From the NCBI GenBank assembly GCA_037447655.1, contig JBBHKE010000073.1:1-55648 (forward strand): a stretch of DNA of 55,648 nucleotides. Direction: 5' to 3'. The notes beneath the pieces are model-generated. The model worked only from the letters and a program-made list of their open reading frames with translations. It was not told the origin of the DNA and did not search any database. Shown here one piece after another: positions 11,140 to 22,284 of the stretch; the first letter of the stretch is position 1, and each line of letters opens with the position of its first letter. The position numbers and the translations under genes are program-made. Origin of the DNA: Zygnema cylindricum (taxonomy: Eukaryota; Streptophyta; Zygnematophyceae; Zygnematales; Zygnemataceae).

Positions 11140-11610
11140 GTGAGGAGTTATTTTGTAAAATGTTCCATTTGTTATGTTTTTTTACAGTTTGTTATTGACT
11201 CGTTTATATTTACAATAGAAACGGTGTTATGAATCAAAAAACGGGATCTATAGTTGAAATTTATACTCTCCACAGCAATTGATTGATTTGTTTGACATTA
11301 AAGAAAGCCACAACTTGAAATTGATGTCACGAAGAAAGATGATTATATACTTTCACTCACAAATTTGAAAATTTTATTCAGGTTACATTTCACAAATTAA
11401 AGACAATGTCGGGAAACAGAACAGAAGGTAATATTTTGACATCTATAATTCATTCGCCTTTCATGATAAACTTCGAACTCTTAGATAATGATTCTTCCAG
11501 ACATGTGCATTCCATGGCGTACATAAGAAATAGCATCCTCTTGCTTGAAAATAAAAAATACAGACTAATTTCATTTATGTTTTCTTTTATTTGTTTTAAT
11601 TTTTGATTAG
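11140..11610 (+). other. Intron between the two CCS-like exons
   Basis: 471 bp, AT-rich, starting GTGAGG and ending TTTTTGATTAG. No other feature is seen inside. Confidence 0.6.
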
Positions 11611-11742
11611 GTGCTCAAACAACTATCATTCTGAAACACAAAATCGTGCGAGCTCTCGGAAATGCCTCCGTAGATGAGCTCACATCCGCCCTCGCAACTA
11701 CAGGGAAAAAGTACAAACTGGTGGGACATGGATCGGAAAAAG
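11611..11742 (+). CDS. CCS: CCS-like copper chaperone, second half of HMA domain
   Basis: A 132-bp exon after acceptor TTTGATTAG, ending at AAAAAG before the donor GTACTC. Read in phase with the preceding exon it gives GAQTTIILKHKIVRALG, then NASVDELTSALATTGKKYK, then LVGHGSEK. Plant CCS domain I has the same layout here: a strand ending VVRxLG, a helix with the pattern TxALxxTGRxAxL, and then IGQG. The SOD-like domain II and the C-terminal CXC domain are not found downstream; the next sequence is a CT microsatellite and then a copia element inserted on the minus strand. The gene is therefore either very long-introned or broken. Confidence 0.7.
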
Positions 11743-11743
11743 G

Positions 11744-12020
11744 TACTCTCTCTCTCTCTCTCCCTTTCCCTCTCCCCCCCCTCCCTCCCCACTTCCATCC
11801 GACTCTCTCCCTCCCTCTATCTCTCTCCCTCTATTTCCCTTTACCTCTCACTCTCCCTCAAGCACTCCTCTCCCTCGCACTCCCCCGCTTCTATCCTTTA
11901 TCTCCCTTCAATTCTCTCTCCACCTCCTCGTACATCCTCCTCAATTTCCCGAATCCGCCCCTCCTCCTCTTCATACCTCTCCCTCCCCTCAGCGGAGTGT
12001 CAAGGTCCACACAGTCACTA
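11744..12020. repeat. CT-rich pyrimidine microsatellite in the intron after the CCS exon
   Basis: Begins two bases after the splice donor and consists of CTCTCT, CCCTCC and CTTTAC-type runs. The long open frames across it are repeat artefacts. Confidence 0.85.
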
Positions 12021-12024
12021 CTAA

Positions 12025-12905
12025 TGTTTTACGGCCACCGTTGCAGGTGGAGGAGCAGCACTAAAAGTAAAAGTAGACATGATACACTCTCAGAAGCTAT
12101 CAAAAATCCTAGCAAACAGCTGTTTTTGAGCGCTCACCATATCTTATACAAGCATCCAAACATCACAAAGCTATATCAAAATGTAGAACAGCATAAACAC
12201 TGACAACTCCCAAATTTTCATTAAAATAGACGCGACAACACTCAAGATATAATGCTCAGAAGTACCCCAAAAACTATTTGCACTTTTACTACTTGAAAGT
12301 CTAGATACATAAAATGCTCTAAGTCCTAAGTCTTATACTCTCAGTGTTGTACCACCATTACATGTGTACTTCAGAGGTAAGTCCAAAATCAACCCACCTA
12401 TTGAGATCTATGTGTTCCTTATCCTGGTAACCCAATCTATCATCGTACCTTGAGTTTTATTGAGAATCTATATTAAGTGATTGTACAAATACTTGTCTGC
12501 TAAGTCACTTGTAATATTCATATAAATGTCGTCCTTTGACTTGATTCATATCAATCGTAGCTGCGATGTCTCGTACCAAATCATATTTATATCACCGGCA
12601 GCTGCATTGTCCCATACCGAATCATATCTAAGGTAACAGCAGTTGCGTTTTCTATACGGATCATATCCAAAGTAACCCCAGCTGCGGTTTTCTGTCCGCG
12701 TTGCAACGTCACTGCTACGCTGCGTTTTTATTTGATATATATGGTTATCTGAAAACCAGCTGCGTTTATATGTCTACATCACAGTTGCGTTGTCTTCTAC
12801 TACACTAAAGTGATGACGCATGTTTTTTTGAAACTTACGCTTCAAATTACTACCATTCTGTCGTCATACTAATTTACTAAGACTTAAATTTTTCCAAAAT
12901 CAACA
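12025..12905 (-). mobile_element. 3' LTR of A2
   Basis: 881 bp, start (TGTTG) at 12,905, end (AAAACA) at 12,025. It includes a copy of the gag start region (ATG near 12,079) that matches the 5' LTR. It contains repeated CAGCTGCG-type words between 12,550 and 12,800. The end is set by the point where similarity to the 5' LTR and to the A1 LTR stops. Confidence 0.75.
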
Positions 12906-13139
12906 CTTCCCTAAAGCTTTACACTCAGCGTATCAGCGCAGCTGCGATGTTAAAGCTGCGCAATAGTGATGTCACACTTAGCGCAACATGGCAGCATAGC
13001 ATCGCAACTTAGCAGCGCAACATGGCAACATAGCAGCACAGCATGGCAACATAGCAGCGCAGAAAATCAACTAGTCACCTAGTCCCACTACATCTTGATT
13101 TTGGACTAGTGCAGCATGGCAGTATCGCATTGGAGCTAG
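12906..13139 (-). repeat. A2 polypurine tract and short-repeat spacer
   Basis: Next to the LTR the minus strand reads GCTTTAGGGAAG, the polypurine tract. The remaining ~220 bp consist of degenerate repeats of AGCAGCGCAACATGGCAACA, analogous to the TGCTG-rich spacer of A1. Confidence 0.6.
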
Positions 13140-16100
13140 TCATCTATTCACTCGATCCTTTGCATCCGTACAATAGTTAAGCTTGGGAGCAAGAAGAGCT
13201 TTAGTAAGCATATCAGTAACCATTATTGCGTCTAGCAGAAAGCATAGTGTGATTGCCCTAGAGAACACTTTTTCTCTTACAAAGTGTAATCTTACATCCA
13301 TGTGCTTACTCTTGAAGTGGTGACTTGGGATAGAGGCAATGGCAATGGCAGCGTGGTTATCACACCAGATCACTTATGGCCCAACCAGCATGTATCCTAG
13401 TTCTTGCAACATGGATTTCACCCGTAAGAGTTCTTTGAGGACCGAGTTTGCTACCATAGATTCTGACTCCATTGTCGACTGTGCTGTCACCTTTTGAAGT
13501 TTGCTGCTCTAGCAGCAAGTTCCGTTCCCAATTTGCAGAACAAATTCTGTGGTGGATTCTTGGCTAGGCATGTCGCCATAGCTTGCATCACTCCACGTTT
13601 TCAGCTTCACTTCTCCTCCACCTAGTTTGAGTTTGAGGTCTTTAGTTCCTACCAAATATCTTATTACTCTTCTTGCTGCATCAAAATCAGATTTTCTCGG
13701 ATTCTATAGACTCCTGCTCAGTACCCCGACTGCTGCAGCAATGTCAGGATGGGTACAGTTCATAAAAATATATTAAACTTCCCACTATCTGTCTGTAAGG
13801 TATTTGTGTCATAGATTCATTCTCCCCTTACTCTAAATACTCGGCTAAGAATGACACCCGGTTTTGTCTCTTCTCCTTTTTACTTCTGCAGAAACTCCAT
13901 TAAAGTTAGACATCCTTTTGCCCCTTGCATTCCATACTCATCTAATATGTTTCAAATAGCCTTTTTTTGAGTCAATTTTATTACCTACTTATTTCTGTCC
14001 CTCTCTACTTGGATACCCAAAATATATTTTGCCTCACCAAGGTTTTTCATCTTGAACCGTGAATTGAAAACAATATTAATTTTGTTAATTTCAGACATTG
14101 ATTTGCTAATTAATAGTAAATCATCTATATACACCGCTAAATACACTATCCCATCCTCACCCTTAAGAACGTAGACACAGTGATGAGAACTTATCCTTTG
14201 AAATCCTAGGCTAGTTAAGAATTCATCAAGCTTTAGATTCCATTGCCTAGGGGCATGTTTTAGGCTGTATAGAGATTTTAACAATTTGCATACTAAGTGA
14301 TCTTTTCCTCGTTCTGCATACATTTCAAGCTGCTCATATAAATGGTCCCCTCTAGTTCTCCATACAAAAAAGATGTTTTTACATCCATCTGATGTATTTC
14401 CATATTTTCTATAGCAGCTAGGGACAGCAAAATCCTAGCTGTTGAAAATCTTACATTCAGAGAAAATGTTTCTTCAAAATCAATTTGTTCCTTTTTATTA
14501 TACCCTTGTGCCACAAGTTTGGCCTTATATCGTTTAATGGTATTAGCTCGATTTAACTTCACCTTGAATACCCATTTGCAGCGGATCGCTTTTCGGTCTA
14601 GAGGAAGGTCCACAAGCTCACATGTCTGAGCCTCCATGATCGCTTCCTTTCATCGTTTGATGCCTCGATCTAGTGGTTCCGCTCTGGTGATGAGAAGGCC
14701 TCTCGGAAGTTTAGAGGCTCTTCGAGGTTGCCGAGTAGGCGAAGAAAGAACTTGCTTGTTCGCGGCTACTGGATTTTCTTCCCCCTGGATATTCTAAGGC
14801 TGAAATTGTCGGATCCCTTGCATTGCGCTTATTGCGCTGGTTGCGATCAGTAGGCAAGAACGCAGTTGGTCCGGTTAGAGCTGAACTTGTGGAGGAACAT
14901 GGATAATTTCACACTCTGTGTTCCCACCGGTGAAATTCGTATCTGTGGGACAATTTCATGGATTCAATCTAGAATGACATATTCCTTTACTTTTTGATGC
15001 TTTTGCTGCTCTGTCATTTCAAATAAGTCTATCGAGTCTAGCTCATCCTTAACAATGATGTTTCTCGCTACAATTATTTTTTGCCTCTCAAACACAAAAA
15101 CTCTATAACCCTTTGAGTGATCATCATATCTTAACAGATTACCCATTAATCCTTTTGGTTCCATTTTCCATCTAACAATAGATGTATCCAGGATAAAGCA
15201 ATTACTACCAAAGACTCTTAAGTGACTAACATCTCGCTTTCTACCTGTCTAGATCTTGTAAGGAGTAGTCTTTACGGATCTTGATCCTATCCTATTCTTA
15301 ATATAAACTGCACAATTTAGAGCCTTAGCCTAGAATTTCGGATCTTCATTTTTATTTGCAAGCATCGACTTAGAGCTCTATGTGAGAGTTCTATTTAATC
15401 TCTCCGATACCCCATTTTGTTCTGTTGAATACAAAACAGTAAAAAGATGACTTATACCTTCATCAGGTGAAAATGTTTCAAATTCCTTCGAGGTATATTC
15501 CCCACCATTATCCGATCTGAACTCCAAAATTGGTTTATTATGGAGTTTTTCAACTCATGCTTTATAGTGTTGGAATTGAACAAACACTTCGTTTTTTTCA
15601 TGCATCAAGTAAACTTTTGTAAACCTAGAAAAATCATCCGTGAAGGTGACCATATATTTCATCCCTTCGGCAGACGACAACTTCGCAAGACCAAAAACAT
15701 CAGAATGAATTTGCCGTAACAGTTTAGTTGACCGATTTTCAGACTCTTTGGAGAATGGCAGTTTGTGTATTATGTGTAACCATCATATGTTTTAACCGGC
15801 TGATATGGTATAGATGCACCTTCTATTTTTCTAGCAAGTACCATTTTTTTCAAACTATCATAATTTACATGGCCTAATCTTTTATGCCACAACTCAGCTA
15901 AATGCAAAACACCGGAGTTTAAAACATCATTCTATTTGGTATTAGCCATGTCCATGCGGTACATCTTTCTATTATCTCTAGTACCCGTAAGTGCAACTTT
16001 TCCATTCTTGCTAACAACCTGCAGACCATTTTTCAAATTGACTTCAAAACCTTTACTCTCTACCAAAAACGTAGAAAACATATTTTTCTTAAAGTCAGTG

Positions 16101-17299
16101 ACAAAGAGGACATTGTGAAGGGTCCTTTCAATTGCCTTTCGTTCAACATCAACTAGCAAAGATACATCACCAACAGCACGAGTTTGTACACTCATCCCAC
16201 AAGCATAGTAAATATTTTTCTCTGGTGTTGTTTTCAGATTTTTGAAGATAACTTTGTTCCAGCACATGTGCATTGACGCTCTTTTATCCATTATCCATGC
16301 AGTGTCGTTCGGGCCCTCCATTTCCATCGCCATAGCAAAGAGATCCTTGTCATCCTCCTCAAAAAATGTGAAAGTCTCATTTTGGAGAGACGAAGAAGCC
16401 GAAAACAGTGCATTTCCACAAGATATAGGCCCCATGAAGCTTTTGTGAAACTGACTTTGTTGCGTTCCCGGCTTGTATAAACCTGTTTCGTTAGCCCTTT
16501 TAAGCTTAGGACAGAAATTATATCTATGACCTTTCTCACTAGAATAAAAACATACAGTGTTAGATTGTCTATTTCAACCCTGATTTAAATGTCTGAACTA
16601 ATTTTGTGAATTAAACTGATTTCTTTGCGGATTAAACTATCATTTCCTCTCATATTCTGAATTAAATGCCTCTACTTGCTCAACATTGAGAATATTAGAT
16701 GTAGCTTTCTTTTCTACTTAAATGTTAATTGTTGACAGTAAAGTCCAGCTAGCCTTATCTTTCTATTTGAGCATATCAGACGCTCCTTTCATACTACGAG
16801 GGAGACCCCTCATTAGCAATGCTGCTTGTTGAAACTAAGGAAACACGCCATTTTTAGAAGTATATGCGTCTATAAGGATGCAAAATTTGTTAGCATATTC
16901 AGCCATTGTACCGCCTGTGTACTTATAGTCCCAAATTTTTCCAGCCAAGAGAAGTTCTTCTTAGACATTAGCTTTTTCTTAATCATTTTTAAGAGATTTC
17001 CATATATCAAGTGTTTTTTTCATTTTTATCCAAGACATAGCTAAGTCCTCAGATATACAAAATTTCAGAATAGAACGAGCCTGCGTATTTTTCTTTGACC
17101 AAAACGGATCAGATTCATCCAGCAAACCATCCAATATATCCAAAAGATTAACATTTTCTAATTGAGTCTTCATCATATCCTCCCAGTAAACATATTTTTC
17201 CCCGGAAAAGATAAGAATTCTTGATGACAAGCCCATAACTTGTTGTTCTACGACGACCAGTGCAAGTGGAGGAGCAGCAGTAGTAGTAGAAGTAGACAT
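13140..17299 (-). pseudogene. gag-pol of family-A copia element A2 (degraded)
   Basis: Gag begins at 17,299 (MSTSTTTAAPPLALVVVEQQ, then VMGLSSRILIFSG), 56 bases inside the 5' LTR. Downstream on the minus strand: gag to about 16,979, with stops after it; a zinc knuckle near 16,550 in which the second cysteine reads serine (CFYSSEKGHRYNFC); the protease/integrase leader at 15,932-16,435, including MDKRASMHMC where DSGAS is expected; the integrase zinc region LWHKRLGHVNYDSL near 15,870; reverse transcriptase at 13,985-14,637 (CKWVFKVKLNRANTIKRYKA, intact YIDD box near 14,130); and RNase H ending at 13,140 (CDNHAAIAIA). Frameshifts and stops separate these blocks, so the element cannot be autonomous now. 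The 14,293-14,637 and 13,985-14,323 pieces overlap in different frames, showing one indel in RT. Confidence 0.85.
17229..17241 (-). other. Degenerate half-tRNA primer-binding site of A2
   Basis: Minus strand AAGTTATGGGCTTG, three bases after the LTR end GAACA, shares the GTTATGGGC core with the complement of the initiator tRNA-Met anticodon arm. It encodes the VMGL part of gag. Confidence 0.45.
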
Positions 17300-18148
17300 G
17301 ATACACTCTTAGAAGCTATCAAGAATCCTACCAAACAACTGTTTTCAAGTTCTCACGAAATCTTATACAAGCATCTAAACCTTACAAAGCTTAATCAAAA
17401 TATAGAGCAGCATAAACAGTGACAACTCCCAAAGTTTCAGCACAATTGACCTGACAACACTCAAGATATAACACTCAGAAGTTTCCTAAAAACTATTTAT
17501 TGTTTTACTACTTGGAAGTCTGGATACATTGAATGTTCTACGTTCTACTTCTTATACCTATGTTGTACCGACGATACAAGTGTACCTGAGAGGTACGTCA
17601 AACAACCAAGCAAACACTAATCTGTCAAGCTACTGCTGAGCTACCACTAAGCTAATCAGCACTACTCATAATCTATACTAAGTAATCATATAATACATTT
17701 GGCGGCTAAGTCTAACGTGATCATCCTATGAATCTCGTCCGTTGACAAGTTCATATCCATCGTAGTTGCTTTGTACTGTATTGTATCACATTATGATATC
17801 CGCGGCTGCGTTGTCCATACAGAACATATAGTCATATCTATCGTAGTTGCTTTGTACTGTATTGAATCACATTATGATATCCGCGGCTGCGTTGTCCATA
17901 CAGACCATATAGATAATAATCGCAGTTGCATTGTACTTTCTGTGTCGCAGTTGCGTCGTGTTGTCTGCATCGTAGATGCGTTACTGTATCGCAGCTGCGT
18001 TGTCCCACCCGATGTGTGACATGTGTTTGTGGATATAAGTGCCTTTCCAAAACCTGTAATGAGCTTTAAGCGACGACGCTTGTCCTTGTAGATTTGCCCT
18101 CGTGTCGTCACACTTATTTCTAAGACTTAAAGCTTTCCAAAATCAACA
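17244..18148 (-). mobile_element. 5' LTR of A2
   Basis: 905 bp from TGTTG at 18,148 to GAACA at 17,244. It carries the gag ATG at 17,299 and a series of GCGGCTGCGTTGTCC / CGCAGTTGCGTTGTC-type repeats at 17,760-18,010. A 58-bp segment, CGTAGTTGCTTTGTACTGTA and following, is directly duplicated at about 17,761 and 17,838. Confidence 0.75.
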
Positions 18149-19678
18149 ATGAACACCAGCATAATAAAGTTTCTTCTCCTTATTGCTTAAAATCAGCCTA
18201 AACATCCCATGGCTACCTTTTTTAGCAGTGAAATAAACTTCCTCCTGAAAACTAGCAGTAAAGGTTCCCTTCCTAGTGCTAGTTTCAAAACCCTTATCAT
18301 CTTACAGAAATGGTGAGATGAGGTTTTTGTTTAACTTAGGAATATACAACACATCAGAGAATGTAACTATGGATGTCTTTACCTGCACTAAGACTTTCAA
18401 ATCTACCAATCCTACCAAAGTAGTAGTGACTACCCTCTCATCCTCATACTCTATCTCTACGATAGAAATCTTTATCATCTTTGTGAATAAATGTTTATCC
18501 TTACACATGTGCATTGAAGCACTTGAATCCATAATCGAGCCCCCTTCACCTATCAGTCCCTTGTAGGCACATTTCTGTTTGCGTGGAATTTTGACCTCGG
18601 TCTTCACCTCCATTTCCTCGTCCAACAAGAGCTCATCATCCTCAGATTCCTCCTCATGTACTTTTGTCACAAGGGCCTTCTTCTCTCCTCTCGTGGGTCC
18701 ACCGGTTTGCCCCTCTTTTTTTGAAGCTCAGTTAGCTTAGAACATTGTGCCATGTAGTGCCCTGGTTTCTTACAAAAGTGACAAAGCACCATTGGGAACC
18801 CTCAGTTCTGATTCATCAAACTGATTTTTCTCTCCCCCTCCTCCATAGCTTCAGAAGGGTTTCTTTGAGTCCTTGTTCCTCTAATCGGTCCCGACAGCCA
18901 AGGCTTGCCCACTCTTCCCTCCCCTCCGATATCTTTGGTATTCCACCGGACCAGAATCATCCCAACCACGGAATTCCAAGTCCACCTAGAGTTTGGTAGG
19001 TGTTTTACACGATTGAATATGTTCTCATACTCATCGGGTAGCTTCATCAGTAAACAATTATACTTTTCCATTTCAGTTTCAATTTTTCGGCACTCTCTTA
19101 CTCCATAAAGAGTGTTGCAAGCTCATTGTAAAAGTTTAGCATCTTCCCACTTTTGTAAACAAATCTAGCTATTTTTTGATCTATCAGCTGTTGTTGTTAA
19201 ATTGTACCAATTCAATAAATATCTATGAGTGCCACCCATAGATCCGATGCTTTTTCTACTTTCAAATGGGGAGATGCAAGTCCTTGATTGAGATGTCGGG
19301 GAATAAAGTGCTTTGCTGCCATATTATTATACTCTCATGTATCAATATAATTCTCCTCGTTTCTCATAACAGGTGTTAAGAATGTCCAAACGGTTACTGT
19401 TGGTGTGGATATCTCCTACTTCTTTCTCTTGTCTACACCTCTCTTTCTTTCGTCTTGATCGATGGAGTTAGATCAACATCTCTAGTAAATTTGCTCCCTC
19501 CAAACCTTGAAGGGATGCCTACACTTGATGGACACCTCACTTGTCCACTCATTATTCCCCAAAACCTTTTCTCGCATAGAGCTTCTGTCATCATACTCTC
19601 CAAGTATATGAAGCTAGCTCCATTAAAGATGGGCAACCAAGAGGGTGGGCCAACTACCTAAAATTTTGAGGCCTCCAT
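18149..19678 (-). pseudogene. gag-protease part of family-B copia element B2, truncated by A2
   Basis: Minus-strand gag starts at 19,678 (MEASKF, then a stop exactly at the LTR/PBS codon, then VVGPPSWLPIFNG and ASFIYLESMMTEALCEKRFW). Further on: a gag block at 18,802-19,071, an intact zinc knuckle CHFCKKPGHYMAQC near 18,770, and a protease region at 18,302-18,670 (SIMDSSASMHMCKDKHLF). It parallels B1 residue for residue in many places. It ends at 18,149, where the LTR of A2 begins, in the equivalent of LYYAGV before the integrase zinc region. The missing integrase-RT-RNase H part is not found beyond A2. Confidence 0.8.
19644..19658 (-). other. Degenerate half-tRNA primer-binding site of B2
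   Basis: Minus strand GGTAGTTGGCCCACC, 12 of 15 matches to GGTTATGGGCCCACC, directly after the LTR end (TTTTA). It codes for VVGPP of gag. Confidence 0.5.
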
Positions 19679-20107
19679 AGGCCTTCAAAGTACGCAGCTT
19701 ATACTAAGCCCCCTAGGATAGCCCTGACCCCCTTTGGTTTCACAAAGAATAACTGCCACCCTGTCAGGCAACAACTTTGACCAGCCTCACCCTTCTGAAG
19801 AGAAGACTCTTTTAAGAAAATAGCAGAAAGAATCAAGTGATTTTCTCCCCTAAAATGTTAGTTATGGATGGTCAAAGATGACCTTTATGACTGGAGCACT
19901 CGGGAGAGAGGCGACTACCTCAAATTTGCCTAAGTCCTAACCCCTCTCTAAACCCTCTCTTACTAGAGTACGACACCAATCAAAACACGCTATCGTATAG
20001 AAAGGTACAGGTGACTGTGTAATTTTTGTACGGCCATTGTACGGCATGCCCTATAAATTTACGCCTGCCATGTATGGACTCGTTATAGTGCTCGCCAAAG
20101 ATACCGC

Positions 20108-21109
20108 TGCAATTCTCGATCCTCCATTGGACTACGGAATTTAGGATGCCTTTAGATAGTTTTTAACTTTCCCACTTCAAGCCACAACAATTGCTGCCCA
20201 AGAAGGCAAAATGACAATTTGACTACACCCTTGTGCAGCCTTGACTCCCTGAGTCCGTAGCAAAAAGAATCACTGAAAACGGCCAACCAGCCGACAAGTT
20301 ATGAGCTAGCAAAAATGCCAATTTTATACAAAGCTCTCTTAGAGAGAGGTGACTACCTACCAAATTTTCCGAAGTCATAAACCCCTCTCCTTGCCCCTAT
20401 CTACTGAAGTACAAACCAATCATATGACTGTAAAGTACAAAGAGGTACTACGTCCGATGTCTTTTATGTACATCCTGTGTACGACAAGGCCACTGAGTGG
20501 ACGCGTGTCACCCCTCCACTCGTTCGTATGTTCCCTAGAATTCTTTCGACCAAATGTTATCCCTCCACATGGTGCCAAGTCATGCCATGTCCATAAACAC
20601 CAAAGTGACCGTTCCGTGATCTCGTCAATGATGTGTGCCGTCGGATTAAATATGACATTAAATGTCGGATGTCGAAACAAAATCCAATTCAATTGTTTCG
20701 TGCGAAATGACATCCGCACTAAACTTTAACTAGTTCTATGTTCCTCCGTACATATTTTAGTTAATCGTTTTTAATACCATACAATAGTTTAAATACATAT
20801 CAAACCCTATATATCGTAACAGACTTCTACGATAGACTGGTTAGAGCTAACGGCTACGCCGCGCTATGGCGATTGGAGGTTTAAGTCCTATCGGACTCAA
20901 TCTTTAGTTGAAAGTGAGTAAAGTCACTCTTTAGTCCTATCTATGAAGCTGAGGTTGCCACGGCTCCATCACTCTCTCTCTGCTTCAGTGACTACAACAA
21001 GTATGGGGTCAAAAGAGAAGAGATGGAGGCAGGCTGTTTGTATTTTTCTTATCTAATTCCGCTAATATAATTAGACCCAAAAAATACCCAAAAAATATTT
21101 ATTTCAACA
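20108..21109 (-). mobile_element. Family-B solo LTR inside the B2 LTR (TSD ACCGC)
   Basis: 1,002 bp bounded by TGTTGAAATAAATATTT at 21,109 and ...GAATTGCA at 20,108, with the 5-bp repeat ACCGC at 20,103-20,107 and 21,110-21,114. No internal region is present, so this is a solo LTR left by recombination between the two LTRs of a full element. Its last bases read ATGGAGGATCGAGAATTGCA, which is the gag start (M-E-D-R-E-L-Q...) seen in B1 and B3. This proves that the LTR of this family physically contains the gag start codon. Internal landmarks: TCTCTTCTCTTTTGACCCCA near the start and an antisense tRNA-like segment at 20,835-20,900. Confidence 0.85.
20835..20900 (+). other. tRNA-like segment, antisense inside the solo LTR
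   Basis: Plus strand: TGGTTAGAGCTAACGG (20,838-20,853) looks like a tRNA D-arm/A box, and GGTTTAAGTCC (20,878-20,888) matches the B box GGTTCRANTCC at 10 of 11 positions. The spacing of about 25 bases between the two is shorter than in a full tRNA. No matching acceptor stem is visible. This is the best-preserved of the LTR tRNA-like segments. Confidence 0.5.
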
Positions 21110-21200
21110 ACCGCAAGCTAATGAAGTAGCGCCACGTATCACTAGGTGTGGGTGTGACCATAAACCGCCAAAACGTCTATTCCGTGATGTCGGCTCACAC

Positions 21201-22284
21201 TGTTAATATGTGTGTATTTTCTAGGTCTATATTTGTCTATGTTGAAAAGAACGAATTAATATTCACTTCTTAAATAAGACTTTAGAGTGAAGAGAGAGGG
21301 AGAGTCACCATGGATACCACCATAGTCAGAAAGAAACATGCAGACAGGGAGTTAGATTGATAGATTACTAAAATGTTGCCGTGAAAAGGTTTTGAACCTA
21401 GTTCTACGAGGCACTTAATAGATATACGCCTTAACCATTAAGACATTATCGAAACGATACACTTTTGTTGTTTGGTGATTATTTAAAGTGTCATGCAAAC
21501 GTCACTTTCACTTAAACGGACCAAAATTGACGAAACAACATTTATAGTCAAACGGCTGTCGCGGACGCGAATCTTACCGTGTAAAATACATGATCGGACG
21601 GACGACGTCGCCCCCGCCAAACCCGAATGAATTTTTTGTGGCTTTTGGACATTGTGGCGCATTGTGCCACGTGGCGCAAAATCATTGGATGCCAGAAAAG
21701 ATGGGAGGAAGAACGATGGCTCCCAAGGTCACAAGTGTCAACCATAAGGCTATGTTGTACAATGGCCGTACAAGAAGTACAATTGGCCACTATACCTTTT
21801 TGTACTATAAACTCTTTTTTATTAGCCTAGGGTAGAGCAGTGGGTAGTTGTGAGTAGGAGTTAAGGGAATTAGCTTGTTTGAGGCGCCTCTCTCTAGGTG
21901 ACCTTTTGTATTTATAGGCCATCTTTGGCCAGCAATAACTAACTTCTCAAAGGAGCAAATTCAGTGATTCATTTTGCTACGGTCTCAAGGGAGTTCAGAC
22001 TTTACAAAGGTTTAGTTGGTCAGAGATTTTGCTTGTCAGGGTGGCGGCATTTCTAAGGGAAAGTCAAAGTGGGGAATGTTGTCTAAATCACATGTTCATG
22101 CTTTGCATTGTGTGGTGAAACTGAGCACACATAAAGTCTTCTTTCACAAGGGTAAAGCTGTATTCGAGTTTTGATTGTCAAGGTGTCAGTCATTTGGGTT
22201 TATATAAACTTGGAGTCGACACTATCTAGATAAGCTTCTTTAGGTATGCGATTTATGTGGGGAAATAGAACCCCTCAAATTTCA
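21201..22284 (+). mobile_element. Family-B solo LTR (+) inside the B2 LTR
   Basis: Begins TGTTAATATGTGTGTATTTT at 21,201 and ends CTCAAATTTCA at 22,284, where the neighbours again align with the B2 LTR. The flanking pentamers CACAC and CGCAC differ at one position, consistent with an old target-site duplication. It contains the antisense tRNA-like segment (21,388-21,444), a perfect G-box CCACGTGGC (about 21,668), GGCGCCTCTCTCTAGGTGACC and a TATA-like TATTTATAG near 21,913. The last bases (ATAGAACCCC followed by TCAAATTTCA) correspond to the gag start, with ATG decayed to ATA. Confidence 0.65.
21388..21444 (-). other. tRNA-like segment, antisense inside LTR
   Basis: Minus strand: TAATGGTTAAGGCG (A-box/D-arm like) and GGTTCAAAACC (10 of 11 to the B box). 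The same arrangement recurs at 28,886-28,954 in another family-B LTR. Confidence 0.45.

Larger units (their letters stand above)
12025..18148 (-). mobile_element. Nearly complete family-A copia retrotransposon A2
   Basis: Two direct LTRs (12,025-12,905 and 17,244-18,148) in the same orientation enclose gag, zinc knuckle, protease, integrase, reverse transcriptase and RNase H in the copia order on the minus strand, 6.1 kb in total. Both LTRs start TGTTGATTTTGGAAA and end in ACA (AAAACA / GAACA). The flanks (TTCAT upstream, TTAGT downstream on the minus strand) are not a clean target-site duplication, so the insertion is old or one end is rearranged. Its 5' end abuts the protease region of element B2, which it interrupts or truncates. 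Confidence 0.8.

Noticed and set aside
11646-12203. 185-codon plus-strand frame
   Set aside because: It is the CCS exon read through its donor into a CT microsatellite and then antisense LTR.
17771-18111. Cys/His-rich frames in the A2 LTR
   Set aside because: Arise from the repeated GCTGCGTTGTC words of the LTR; no gene is expected there.
20838-20888. Functional tRNA gene
   Set aside because: A- and B-box-like motifs are present, but spacing and acceptor/anticodon stems do not form a cloverleaf.
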